Shown in pieces: positions 47,033 to 56,097 of a stretch of 64,000 nucleotides of DNA. A program made the position numbers and the translations under genes. The notes under the pieces were generated by a model. The model ran no database searches, had not been told where the DNA came from, and was given only the letters and a program-made list of their open reading frames with translations. Source of the stretch: a virus; the IMG/VR virus record IMGVR_UViG_3300006931_000005, positions 1-64,000 of that record, one strand, 5' to 3'. Numbering within the stretch: position 1 is the first letter of the stretch; each line of letters opens with the position of its first letter.

Positions 47033-50000
47033 ATGAACTTTGATCCACTCAACCGGGCTGACTGCGTGATCCCGCAATCGCTGATCGACGGCGGCTCTGG
47101 CGGTCAGCAGCCGGACGCCCGGTGCAGCGATGCGGCTTTCGCGGCGGCAAATCCCGGCATCTGCGGGTCGCGCCCCTACTTGGTCATCAAGCCCTCATCC
47201 GCTCTCATTATGCGGCTTTCGTCCATCGGCTTCACGGTGTTCGAGTATTCCAATGGCGTGGAGTCACAGGTCGTTGACGGGCTTTCTTTTTCGAGCTCCA
47301 ACCCGGATATTTTTCTGATTGGCGCGTCCTCCGGCTCCGGCACCGGTATGCTCAAGGGCACCTCGATCATCACTGTGACCCGCAACGGGCTTTCCGCCAG
47401 CGCAAGCGTGACTGTTCTTGACTCGACGATTGGCTGCTTGGGCACGGCTGTTAAAAGCTTGCTCCTGATTGACAACTCGCGCTCGATGAGTCTCGCGTTC
47501 GGCGGCGTTTACCAGTCGCGGCTTGATTTCGCAAAGGCGGCGGCAAAGCGGTGGACGGACAAGCTGATTATGGTGAGCGGTGTGGCCAAGGACGGATTCA
47601 AGCTCGCGTCATTTTCAAACGCGATTGCCAACGTCACGACCGATTACATCGGCGACCAGACCGCGCTCGATTCCGCCATTGACGGCATCGAGCAGACGTT
47701 GGACAAGACTGACGTTTTTGATTCACTGACCGCCGCGATCATGGACATCACGCTGGAGACGGCGGACGAAAAAGTGATCGTGCTGATTTCCGACGGCGAG
47801 CAAAATTCATCGGCCAACTATCAGCCGATCTACGACGCGGCGGCTGCATTCAAGGCGGCAGGCGGCATCATTGTCGTGATCGGCGTCCGCGCCTCTGGAT
47901 CGGCGTTCGATATGCTTGAACGTGTGGCGACCGGTGGATTCTTCCTGAACGGCACGCCATCCACCTCCAATGCCGTGCTCGACGGTCTCGCATTTTTGAA
48001 ATCTTCCGTCTGCGTCGGATCGTGCGTGGATGCCGGTGATGTTTATGTGAATCAGGGCGAGCTGAATTACTCCTCGTTCCAAAACTGGGAGGTACTTTCT
48101 GGCACGGTCGATCTTTGCGGCAACGGCTTCGCTGATTTCCTGCCGAACAACGGGCTGTATCTGGACATGGTTGGCACCGCTTCGTTTACGAACGATAATT
48201 CAGGCAACACAATTCCGCTTGGCGCGATGATCCGCAGCATCGACTCGTTCGCTCTGGTTGGCGGCTCTGATTACACCATCTCTTTCAAGTGCGCCGGGAA
48301 CAACCGGGTCAAGCCCATCGGCGGCATCCAGTCGATCAAGGTTTATCTGCGCGATCCGTCAGCCCCGGCCACGAATCCGAACCTGTTTGAACACTTGGTC
48401 GCACCGAGCTGGGATGCCGGATTCCAGCGTTACACTTTCACGTTCACCGCGCCCTACTCGGCGAACGCCAAGATTTATTTCCAGCAAATTCTGGCCGTGG
48501 GCCGGAACGGAAACGCCATCGACGAGATCACGTTCGCGGATTCAAATCTGAACATCCTGCTCTCCGATAATTTTGACTCGGAGAATCCGGTCTATCTTCC
48601 GCCCGCGTGCGGCAAGGGCACTACGCCGATTCCTTATGTCGGCGGATCGGTCGTGTACAATGCGCTGATTCCAGCTATGACCGGGGCGTCAACCCCGTCA
48701 GGCACCGCATCCGCATCTGCCAACAGCGGCGGCTTTTTGCCTTGGATGGCTTTCGCACAAGCCGGATACAGCGAAGCGGGTTTGCCAAACAAGTGGCAGT
48801 CAGTCGGAAGTTTTTCAGGCGACATTCCTGATTGGCTTGCGTATCAGTTTGGAAGTCCGCAGGTAGTTACACGGTATGAATTCGGCGGCAATAACAGCTT
48901 TGGCGCATCGCCTGTTGACTGGACGTTTGAAGGATCGAATGATGGCGCGAGCTGGACTGTGCTTCACACTATGGTTGGCTATCATTGGCCGAAACCGTAC
49001 ACCGTTCCTGCGAGCGATAATTTTTACGTCTCCAGCTTCAACATCACGAATACGACGGCCTATTCCCGCTATCGCATTCGCTGCACGAAATCTGTCGGCG
49101 GCTTATTCGAGGTGTTCTTGTACCGGATATATCAGTTTCAGATGTACTCCAGCACGCTCGTCACCACCTACACCTATGCTTTTGGTTACGGCGGATGCTA
49201 CGGCGACAACTGCTCGCAACAGGCCGCAGTCGGCCCGCAATTCCAAGATTCAAATCCGCTGCCGGATATTGAATCAGGTGTGGCACCGACGAAGTACACA
49301 GGCAATAAAAGTTTTTGCGCCCAGTGTCTTGCCGGGACGGTGAACATTCAGGCGGATGATTCCGACATCGGCAACCGGACGGTGATCGACGCGGCGGACG
49401 GCACGGTGTTCAACTTCGACACACCACCGACGCTGAATATCATCTGCTGGACGTTTGCGGTATCCGGCTCCTTCGTGCTTTCAATCTACGGGTCGAATGA
49501 CGGTACGACGTGGTTTAAGATTTTCATCACCACAGGCCATGGCTACGCGGCCACGCCCACGGGTGACGCGAACATCGGTTTTGTCAGCGGCAGTTGCAGC
49601 TCGTTCGATCCGGTGCAGTACAAATACTTCAAGCTTGCCTACGACAAGACCAAAGGCACGCTCTCGAAATACAGTTTCGGCGGGATCAAGATCGCCGATT
49701 CGCCGCAGGTCTGCAAAAGCGCCACGGCCACCAGCTACATCAGCCAGAGCGATGCCGACTCGAAGGCATTGGCGGCGGCAACGCTCGCGGCCCAGTCCGC
49801 GCTCCAATGCGTGCAGGTTTACAATTCGACGCAGACGTACACGGCCACCTGTCCGCTCGGCAACGGATCGTCCGTGACCAAGACCGCCACGGCCACCAGC
49901 TTCACCTCGCAGGCGGCGGCTGATGCCGAGGCGCTGGCGGACGCGAAGGCACAGGCGCTCGCGGCCATTGATTGCAGCCAGTCGAATAATACGCAGCCGG

Positions 50001-50464
50001 TCACGATCAATGACAATGCCGTGGCCACACCCTATCCGAGCGTCAAGGTGGTCTCCGGGATGACCGGCCATATCACCAAGGTCACGGTCGCCATCAAGGG
50101 ATTCAAGCACACCTACCCGAACGACGTTGACATCCTGCTTGTCAGCCCAAGCGGAGCCATGGTGAATCTGATGCGGCTTTGCGGCGGTCAGGTTCTCGTA
50201 ACCGGCGTCAACCTCGTGTTCGACGACGCGGCCAGCGGATCGTTGAACAACACAACTCTGGTCAGTGGCACATTTAAGCCGACCGTACTCGGCCCGTTAA
50301 TTTCATTTCCAGCGCCGTGCCCATCTGGAACACCAAGCACGACGCTCGCGGCGTTCATCGGCGGAATTCCGAACGGCGGCTGGGCGCTCTATGTGCAGGA
50401 TGTCAAGCAGCAGGATGTGGGATTGATTGCACAAGGCTGGGATTTGACTATAACCTCTGCGTAA
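47033..50464 (+). CDS. VWA-domain virion adhesin with DUF5977 and P-domain-like modules (1143 aa)
   Basis: The order of modules is unusual. A Big2/Ig-like part at about 45-135 (VDGLSFSSSNPDIFLIG ... ITVTRNGLSASASVTV) comes first. A von Willebrand A domain at about 140-330 carries the MIDAS DNSRS (147-151), TAAIMDITL and VIVLISDGEQNSS. Two beta-sandwich or discoidin-like modules follow (one with VTRYEFGGNNSFGASPVDWT near 613). One to two DUF5977-type repeats lie near 892-985 (VYNSTQTYTATCPLGNGSSV). A proprotein-convertase P-domain-like C-terminus (about 988-1143) has YPNDVDILLVSPSG and GIPNGGWALYVQDVKQQDVG. It is probably a metal-dependent host-surface adhesin. Confidence 0.75.
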   Translation: MNFDPLNRADCVIPQSLIDGGSGGQQPDARCSDAAFAAANPGICGSRPYLVIKPSSALIMRLSSIGFTVFEYSNGVESQVVDGLSFSSSNPDIFLIGASSGSGTGMLKGTSIITVTRNGLSASASVTVLDSTIGCLGTAVKSLLLIDNSRSMSLAFGGVYQSRLDFAKAAAKRWTDKLIMVSGVAKDGFKLASFSNAIANVTTDYIGDQTALDSAIDGIEQTLDKTDVFDSLTAAIMDITLETADEKVIVLISDGEQNSSANYQPIYDAAAAFKAAGGIIVVIGVRASGSAFDMLERVATGGFFLNGTPSTSNAVLDGLAFLKSSVCVGSCVDAGDVYVNQGELNYSSFQNWEVLSGTVDLCGNGFADFLPNNGLYLDMVGTASFTNDNSGNTIPLGAMIRSIDSFALVGGSDYTISFKCAGNNRVKPIGGIQSIKVYLRDPSAPATNPNLFEHLVAPSWDAGFQRYTFTFTAPYSANAKIYFQQILAVGRNGNAIDEITFADSNLNILLSDNFDSENPVYLPPACGKGTTPIPYVGGSVVYNALIPAMTGASTPSGTASASANSGGFLPWMAFAQAGYSEAGLPNKWQSVGSFSGDIPDWLAYQFGSPQVVTRYEFGGNNSFGASPVDWTFEGSNDGASWTVLHTMVGYHWPKPYTVPASDNFYVSSFNITNTTAYSRYRIRCTKSVGGLFEVFLYRIYQFQMYSSTLVTTYTYAFGYGGCYGDNCSQQAAVGPQFQDSNPLPDIESGVAPTKYTGNKSFCAQCLAGTVNIQADDSDIGNRTVIDAADGTVFNFDTPPTLNIICWTFAVSGSFVLSIYGSNDGTTWFKIFITTGHGYAATPTGDANIGFVSGSCSSFDPVQYKYFKLAYDKTKGTLSKYSFGGIKIADSPQVCKSATATSYISQSDADSKALAAATLAAQSALQCVQVYNSTQTYTATCPLGNGSSVTKTATATSFTSQAAADAEALADAKAQALAAIDCSQSNNTQPVTINDNAVATPYPSVKVVSGMTGHITKVTVAIKGFKHTYPNDVDILLVSPSGAMVNLMRLCGGQVLVTGVNLVFDDAASGSLNNTTLVSGTFKPTVLGPLISFPAPCPSGTPSTTLAAFIGGIPNGGWALYVQDVKQQDVGLIAQGWDLTITSA

Positions 50465-50465
50465 G

Positions 50466-52277
50466 ATGGCTGATAAATACAAGACAGTCCCGATGACGCC
50501 GCTCACCGGCATCTTCGATGCGCGTACCTCCGTCGATCAGGAGCCAACGGGTGCGTTTGCGTGGAAGCAGAACTTCGAGATCACGCCGGATGGAAAGCTG
50601 CGTCAGGCCACCGGCTTCATCAAACCGTTCGCGCAGTTCAAGACTGTGAATCTCCAGCCGTGCCCCTACGCCAATGCCGACTGGCATAACCAAGGCGGCA
50701 TCGCCAGCAACCGCGAGCCAATCACACTGATCTTTCCGTCCACATCGAACACTCAAGTCCGAAAACTTTACGCCGGAACCAAGACGAAATTCATCCGCTT
50801 GGACGAGGGCAGCGGCCAGTGGACTGTGATCGGCAGCGGATTTGGAAATGACGGCAGCACGCTCCACACCTCGGCCCGATGGAAGGCGGCGGCATTGCAG
50901 AACAAGATTTTCCTGACCAACGGAATTGACAAGATTCAGTACCACGACATCTCGACGGACGTGATGCAGGAAGTGACCAGCCTGAACACGGCTGGAGTTG
51001 GCGGAGCGGCTGTGAGCAAGGCTATGATCGTGATCGAATATCAGGGCGCGATCCTGCTGATGAATATGTACGAGGGGGCGACCCGGTTTGGTAGCCGAAT
51101 CCGCTGGTCTGGCCTGAACAACGGCACGGACTTTACGATCTCCGGCAGCAGCATCACGGATTACCAAGACCTCGATTACGGTGAGGAGATTCTGAACGCG
51201 ATCATCATGTCCGGGCTGCTCTACATCTTCACCGACCGGGCGATCTGGAAGTGCAATTTCACGGTGGACGCCGTGAATAATCAGGCGGCTCTGACGTGCA
51301 ACCGTTTTTACAGCGAGCCCCGCAACAAGGCGAAGTGCTTGGCGTTCCCGAACACGCTGGTCAGCACCGGGCTTGACCTGTATTACGCGGGCACCGACGC
51401 GATCTACCATTACAATCCGTATCTCGCGGAGCCGGAGCGCGTCGAGTGGATTTACCGCTCGACCTCCATCATCTTTGACGACGGCAACATCCAGATTGAC
51501 CGCGAGGCGTGCCAAGCTCCGGTCGCTGATTTCTGGCCGGATAAAAACGAGATTCATTTTTCGTGGCCCATCGTGGATGCGAGCCCGACATCGGCTGACG
51601 TGCCCAACTGCAACTCACCGGCCAACAAGTCGGTGAGCTCCGGCATCAACCGGTACACGATGGTCATCAACACGAAATATATGACGTGCGATTTCCGGGA
51701 TTACGGGATGTCCGCGTACTCGAATTTCCGCTCCGACCTCCATGCAGTCGGCGACTGCAACCAGTCCGTGCTTTTTCTTGGTGCCCATGGCACGGACTTC
51801 TGCCTGAAGCAGCTCGGCACCGGTTATTACCGGGAGATTTACGATCCGGTTTTTGACTCCTACAAAAACACCGGTTACACGCCGATGCTGCGCGGAATTT
51901 TCCCCTTCGGTCGCTTCGACGCCGACAAGATCATCAGCAAGTTCGTGATCGACGGGATCGCCGACGGCGACAACGGCACCGTGTTCGCGCTGCGGATCGG
52001 CACGTCATTTACGCTGATGAATCCGAATGAGACCGTGGCCGGATGCAGCGTGCTCTGGAAGAAGCTTTCCAACAAGCCGATCAAATGCCTGATGAACAAG
52101 TCGGCGGAAGCATACTCCGCCGCCAATGTCAGGCCGAACACAAACACCAACTGGGATTTTTACTACCGTGGACGGTATTTGTATTTCGAGATTTCTATCC
52201 AGAACAAGGATGGCACCCCGGCGAACGCTGGCGGCGTCATGCTATCACGGCTTGAGGTAAAGGCGATTGCCGCATGA
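50466..52277 (+). CDS. Tail nozzle/stabilisation protein, T7 gp12/P22 gp10-like (603 aa)
   Basis: The size and the opening MADKYKTVPMTPLTGIFDAR, DQEPTGAFAWKQNFEITPDG, with WSGLNNGTDFTISGSSITDY and then IIMSGLLYIFTDRAIWKC, match the beta-propeller tail-nozzle family ('N....PDG.L....G', 'IW.S..ND...F', 'L..F....W'). It follows the adaptor and adhesin with a 1-nt gap and should form the distal tail through which DNA exits. Assignment is by motif and position. Confidence 0.75.
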   Translation: MADKYKTVPMTPLTGIFDARTSVDQEPTGAFAWKQNFEITPDGKLRQATGFIKPFAQFKTVNLQPCPYANADWHNQGGIASNREPITLIFPSTSNTQVRKLYAGTKTKFIRLDEGSGQWTVIGSGFGNDGSTLHTSARWKAAALQNKIFLTNGIDKIQYHDISTDVMQEVTSLNTAGVGGAAVSKAMIVIEYQGAILLMNMYEGATRFGSRIRWSGLNNGTDFTISGSSITDYQDLDYGEEILNAIIMSGLLYIFTDRAIWKCNFTVDAVNNQAALTCNRFYSEPRNKAKCLAFPNTLVSTGLDLYYAGTDAIYHYNPYLAEPERVEWIYRSTSIIFDDGNIQIDREACQAPVADFWPDKNEIHFSWPIVDASPTSADVPNCNSPANKSVSSGINRYTMVINTKYMTCDFRDYGMSAYSNFRSDLHAVGDCNQSVLFLGAHGTDFCLKQLGTGYYREIYDPVFDSYKNTGYTPMLRGIFPFGRFDADKIISKFVIDGIADGDNGTVFALRIGTSFTLMNPNETVAGCSVLWKKLSNKPIKCLMNKSAEAYSAANVRPNTNTNWDFYYRGRYLYFEISIQNKDGTPANAGGVMLSRLEVKAIAA

Positions 52278-52648
52278 TCCACAGAAACAAAACCTTCGTG
52301 CGCGTAGTGCTGACAGCCGCCTTCTATTCGATCAATCATCCTTCAAAAATTCCGCCCGCGCTGATGTCGGTCTGGCGGGCATTTTTCTTCAACCGTGGCC
52401 AGCAGGCCAGCCGGACGATGTACATCCGGCGCTGCCTGCGCTGCCGGTCATGCCCAGTGTTCCACAAGCCGACGCGATCCTGCGGGGCTCCGACTTCCGA
52501 CAACCCGGAGCTGGGCTGCTGGTGCTTCGCATGGTATAAGAACAAGCTGAAGTCAGCCCGGTGCTGGATGCGCGACAACTGTGAATACAAAGCAACCAAG
52601 GAATTCTCATGGCCAACGAAACTGATGCGCCAAAAGTGGTCGCGGTGA
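52274..52648 (+). CDS. Cys/Arg-rich small protein (124 aa)
   Basis: Overlaps the upstream stop (ATGA) and extends 40 nt into the next gene. It has a cluster of Cys (RRCLRCRSCPVFHKPTRSCG, then GCWCFAWY and CEYKATK), perhaps zinc-binding, and a basic, Trp-containing N-terminus. The long overlap with a gene that has a good Shine-Dalgarno makes this one less secure. Unknown function. Confidence 0.5.
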   Translation: MIHRNKTFVRVVLTAAFYSINHPSKIPPALMSVWRAFFFNRGQQASRTMYIRRCLRCRSCPVFHKPTRSCGAPTSDNPELGCWCFAWYKNKLKSARCWMRDNCEYKATKEFSWPTKLMRQKWSR

Positions 52649-53202
52649 TCGACATCCCGCCCCCCGTCTCGGCAGAGCCAAAGCGCGACTGGCGCGAGCC
52701 GCCGCCAAATCTGCCATTCGGCCACCGGCTGCTCAACGAGATAGACCCGGAGCGCACCATGCTCTACCCGGATCAGCAACGCAAGGTTCTGGCCATCGAA
52801 AACGAGGAGGCGCTGAAGGCGATGCTCTACGCCGACCTTGGCGACACGCTGAATCCCGACATAATGACCGCCCAGAAGGTTTTCGGAGACCTTGTAAAGC
52901 GCGAATTTGAGATTCCCAGCATCCTGATGACATGGCAGTTTTACACCCTTGCCCAGTGTATGCTGGCCATCGACGATGGGCGCAAGCTGGCGGCTGATAA
53001 AACGCTGTCCGGGGCCGAGCGGGTGAAGGGATTTCAAATCCAGATGGAGGGAGTACGCGCCCTGATCCAGATCAACGGTAGGCTGTCAAAACTGGCGTCG
53101 AAGATGGGCGCGATCAAATATCAGAGCAAGAAAAAGAAGGTGGCCAAGGTTGCCCGCGCCATCCGTGCCGCGCCAACTTTGTCACCGGAGCCACAGGCAT
53201 AG
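52609..53202 (+). CDS. Phage structural or packaging-related protein (197 aa)
   Basis: The ATG at 52609 has a good AAGGA Shine-Dalgarno. A Pro-rich N-terminal arm (IDIPPPVSAEPKRDWREPPP) precedes helices (ENEEALKAMLYADLGDTLNP, then ERVKGFQIQMEGVRALIQIN) and a Lys-rich end (YQSKKKKVAKVARAI). The helix-plus-basic-tail design would suit a small terminase or DNA-binding virion protein. No family is recognised; no other small-terminase candidate is seen in the window. Confidence 0.5.
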   Translation: MANETDAPKVVAVIDIPPPVSAEPKRDWREPPPNLPFGHRLLNEIDPERTMLYPDQQRKVLAIENEEALKAMLYADLGDTLNPDIMTAQKVFGDLVKREFEIPSILMTWQFYTLAQCMLAIDDGRKLAADKTLSGAERVKGFQIQMEGVRALIQINGRLSKLASKMGAIKYQSKKKKVAKVARAIRAAPTLSPEPQA

Positions 53203-53210
53203 GATTACCC

Positions 53211-53239
53211 TTGTTTAAGCGGCTGTTTGAACTTAATGT
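53211..53239 (+). promoter_or_regulatory. Leaderless-type promoter before the fibre genes
   Basis: TTGTTT (53211-53216), a 17-nt spacer, TAATGT (53234-53239), then TTTCTC and the ATG at 53246. The hexamers are weaker, but the distances equal those at 8389 and 12985. It would give separate expression of the fibre and lysis genes. Confidence 0.45.
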
Positions 53240-53245
53240 TTTCTC

Positions 53246-53590
53246 ATGGCTCTTGATCCACAAGGCAATTATTACGCGGCACTCCCGGACGAAGTTCGCG
53301 GGAATGGAACCGGCTCAATCAGCGCCATTGGCTCCGGTTCTGGAGCGCCTGATGCCAGCACCAAGGTCACTACCATTTATGTGGATGTCGCCACCGGTAA
53401 TATTTATGCCTACGTTTCAGGGGCTTGGGTGGCCAGTGGTGGTGCGGGCAGCAACGGCCAGATCGTGATCTACACCAGCGGCACCCCGTCCAACCCGTCG
53501 GACATCACCAAGCCAGCCCTTGCTTACGATCCGAACGGCATCCAGCCGATTGTCGGATGGAACACAACCACCCACCTCTGGAGCCTCTAA
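53246..53590 (+). CDS. Small tail/fibre-associated protein (114 aa)
   Basis: The sequence is Gly/Ser/Thr-rich: MALDPQGNYYAALPDEVRGN, a loop of GSGSGAPDASTK, then VTTIYVDVATGNIYAYVSGA and WVASGGAGSNGQIVIYTSGT. The unit 'TTIYVD.ATGNIYAYVSGAWV' resembles small beta modules at the tips of phage fibres and tail collars. It directly precedes the large fibre-like gene. No catalytic motif. Confidence 0.55.
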   Translation: MALDPQGNYYAALPDEVRGNGTGSISAIGSGSGAPDASTKVTTIYVDVATGNIYAYVSGAWVASGGAGSNGQIVIYTSGTPSNPSDITKPALAYDPNGIQPIVGWNTTTHLWSL

Positions 53591-53595
53591 TTTTT

Positions 53596-55224
53596 ATGAA
53601 GAAAATCACCTCACTAGCCATACTGTTTTTCACCCTGAACCTGATGGCGCAGACCGCGCAGTTGAAGGGCACCAACAATTTTACAGGCAACAATGCGTTC
53701 AACAATTTTGTCGGATTTACGAACGGAGCGAACGTCTATGCGATGGATGGCGTCGGCAGGTTTACGATGACCAATTTGGCGAATGGCGCGTACTGGATCA
53801 TGGGCACCAATGGTCATTACAGGGGCGTTGACCAGTTTGGAAATCTGCGCGAGTGGACGACCAACCGATTTACGGTTCAAACCACTGTTGGCGGAGTATC
53901 GAAAACGCTGCTGTTTTCAAACGATGTTTTGTCCGTAGATGGCACAGCAGTTTTACTTACCGGCGCAAGCGTAACATTGCCGCCGGACATTTACGGGAAC
54001 AATATCAACGCATCAAACAAACTGACCTTTACCAATCGCGTTCCGCTGATTGATGCTTCTGCCACAACACCGGGTCAATTCGGGTTGTACGATGCGTGGT
54101 CAACGAATTACAACGGCGTTCCAAACACGACTCCGGTTTATGGTGTTGCGGTTCAGAACGGGCAATCGAGCGCCGGAAATTGGTACACCGAGGCCTTTCC
54201 AAGTTCTTATCTAATCCCGCAAAATGGATATGTTTCACCGCCTGCGGTGCCGGGAGGGGGAAGTTGTGTTCAGAACTATATCTGGAACGCTCACTGGCAA
54301 CCCATTGGAGGGGATGACCGGTTCAATGTGGGATTGGCTGAAATGTGGGGGCCTAACGGGATTGGTGGTGGAGTAACTGAATTTCTTGTTAAAAAATCAA
54401 CCAACGCACCATCGAGCGTTGGTGCATTGTTTTGCACTCCGCTCGTAATAGATGGCTATAACCGTGTCACCATAGCGCGGAATTTTTCACAACACACAAT
54501 CTATAATGTTGCGGCTGGTGTGCTTGATATTTGGGATGGCGTTGACATAGTACCGGCAATCAAATTCCACAATGGGGGGCTAATCGCCACGCCTTCACCG
54601 AGGGGGCTTGAGGCTGACAGCAGCGGCAATCTTTTTTGGACGGATAATACATCCACCCGTTCGCAGGTATTTGTAGGGTCGAACGCATCTTCGCTCACTA
54701 ACATGAGCGTCAGCACGGCGACCGGAAGCCTGCCATCAGCCTCATCGTGGAAGCAGAGGCTTATGTACTCCGGTGTTACCAATGCACTGACTTCCGGCAA
54801 TGGCACGAACTATGTTGGTATTCCAGCCAATAAAATTGTGAACATTGGAGACAAGATTACTTTTGATGCAATGGTTTACTCTGGCAGCGCACCAGCCCTG
54901 CGCAGCGTGATGTTTCAGGTAAACAATACGAATGTATTTTCGGCGGGTCGTAAACTTGGCTCCAGCGGCGTAAACTGGACTACATTTCAGGGGACTTTGA
55001 AGTATGTCGGCTTGACGAATGCCATTATTGAGGGTCTTAAAATGACATCGGCGGGCGGGGCGAACATGAATGATGAAACTCAAACTGGAAATCCAGACCG
55101 CCAAGGCGTTCCTTTCTATTTCGACCCCACAGTTACGAATAACCTGATGATTTACGACACCGGCAAGGATGGTAAAACGATAGTCGAATGGTTTGACGGC
55201 GAATACAGCTCGGCCACGCAATGA
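53596..55224 (+). CDS. Fibre-like protein with a Sec signal peptide (542 aa)
   Basis: The ATG at 53596 (MKKITSLAILFFTLNLMAQT) is chosen because it begins a classical signal peptide with a cut near MAQ-T. The rest is Asn/Gly/Thr/Ser-rich and beta-type (LKGTNNFTGNNAFNNFVGFT, GVGRFTMTNLANGAYWIMGT), as in tail fibres or host surface fibres. A signal peptide on a fibre is odd, because virions are assembled in the cytoplasm. It may be exported to the cell surface, or the signal may reflect host origin. Base composition is more AT-rich than the head genes. Confidence 0.6.
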   Translation: MKKITSLAILFFTLNLMAQTAQLKGTNNFTGNNAFNNFVGFTNGANVYAMDGVGRFTMTNLANGAYWIMGTNGHYRGVDQFGNLREWTTNRFTVQTTVGGVSKTLLFSNDVLSVDGTAVLLTGASVTLPPDIYGNNINASNKLTFTNRVPLIDASATTPGQFGLYDAWSTNYNGVPNTTPVYGVAVQNGQSSAGNWYTEAFPSSYLIPQNGYVSPPAVPGGGSCVQNYIWNAHWQPIGGDDRFNVGLAEMWGPNGIGGGVTEFLVKKSTNAPSSVGALFCTPLVIDGYNRVTIARNFSQHTIYNVAAGVLDIWDGVDIVPAIKFHNGGLIATPSPRGLEADSSGNLFWTDNTSTRSQVFVGSNASSLTNMSVSTATGSLPSASSWKQRLMYSGVTNALTSGNGTNYVGIPANKIVNIGDKITFDAMVYSGSAPALRSVMFQVNNTNVFSAGRKLGSSGVNWTTFQGTLKYVGLTNAIIEGLKMTSAGGANMNDETQTGNPDRQGVPFYFDPTVTNNLMIYDTGKDGKTIVEWFDGEYSSATQ

Positions 55225-55694
55225 AATTCTCGGCAATCATCTTGGTGGTCGCAATCTGCTCGCTGGCGCGGGCAGACATTGTTTTTTCGTGGACTGATTG
55301 CACGAATCATTTGAAGGGGTCGACCACGCTCATCTGGGCTGGCACCAAAGCGCCGTTGAATTATTCGACATCGTATCCGACGCTAGGAACAAACTTTCTG
55401 TTTCCTGCATCGGCGCTGCCAGTTGGCTTGAGCTATTTCGCCTGTCAGCAGATTGCAACCAATAAAGATGGGTCGGTCTGCGCCACGCCCATGTCCGGCG
55501 AAATCCAAGTTCAGGTAAACCCGGCGGTCGAGGTAGATGTTCAGACCATGGCCAGCACCAATCTAGGATCAGGCTGGACGGTCGTAAGCCAGCAGTCGCT
55601 TGTATTTCCAACCGCAGACGCGCAGCAGCAATTTTTCAGAACCCAACAGCGGATGATCCGCACAAACCTAATCGTACTACCCCCATCACCATGA
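55221..55694 (+). CDS. Small secreted protein, Verrucomicrobiota-like (157 aa)
   Basis: MKFSAIILVVAICSLARADI is a signal peptide with a likely ARA-D cleavage. The mature protein reads as one fibronectin-type unit: VFSWTDCTNHLKGSTTLIWA, LPVGLSYFACQQIATNKDGS and TMASTNLGSGWTVVSQQSLV ending AQQQFFRTQQRMI. The 'ASTNL..GWT.V......FFR.Q' ending is a hallmark of exported proteins of Verrucomicrobiota. It is translated coupled to both neighbours (ATGA). Its role in infection is unknown. Confidence 0.6.
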   Translation: MKFSAIILVVAICSLARADIVFSWTDCTNHLKGSTTLIWAGTKAPLNYSTSYPTLGTNFLFPASALPVGLSYFACQQIATNKDGSVCATPMSGEIQVQVNPAVEVDVQTMASTNLGSGWTVVSQQSLVFPTADAQQQFFRTQQRMIRTNLIVLPPSP

Positions 55695-56092
55695 GCGAAA
55701 ATTGGCAAATTGCATTGTTCACAATCGTCGGCGGCTGGCTGTTTGTCGGATCATCGGCGGTTACTGGAATGTTTTTTTCCATGCGTGACCGGCTTACCCG
55801 TGTCGAAACATCGGTCGAATTTATGATTGATGCGACTGGCAGGTTGGCGGCGAAAAAGCTTCACAGCCCGGACAATCATCTTGGCATTGATGGTATGCTC
55901 GACAAGTATATCGAGAGCCACCAAATGACTACTGAAGAATGGTTGGAACTTAAAAACCTGTGCATTCTTACGCGCTCAAATCCAGCCGCCAGCAAGACTG
56001 AAAAGGTGTACGCAGAATTCTTGGTTGAAATCTGTGAGCACAAACTTTCCCCAAAAAGTCTTTCACACTCAAAAGGAATCCTTAAAATCTAA
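55691..56092 (+). CDS. Membrane-anchored small protein (133 aa)
   Basis: Residues about 8-30 (IALFTIVGGWLFVGSSAVTGMFF) form a transmembrane helix, followed by a helical, charged domain (RDRLTRVETSVEFMIDATGR ... DKYIESHQMTTEEWLELKNL). This N-anchored helical form is seen in phage lysis cassettes, but also in unrelated proteins. It lies between the secreted protein and the holin-like gene. Confidence 0.5.
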   Translation: MSENWQIALFTIVGGWLFVGSSAVTGMFFSMRDRLTRVETSVEFMIDATGRLAAKKLHSPDNHLGIDGMLDKYIESHQMTTEEWLELKNLCILTRSNPAASKTEKVYAEFLVEICEHKLSPKSLSHSKGILKI

Positions 56093-56097
56093 ACGCT

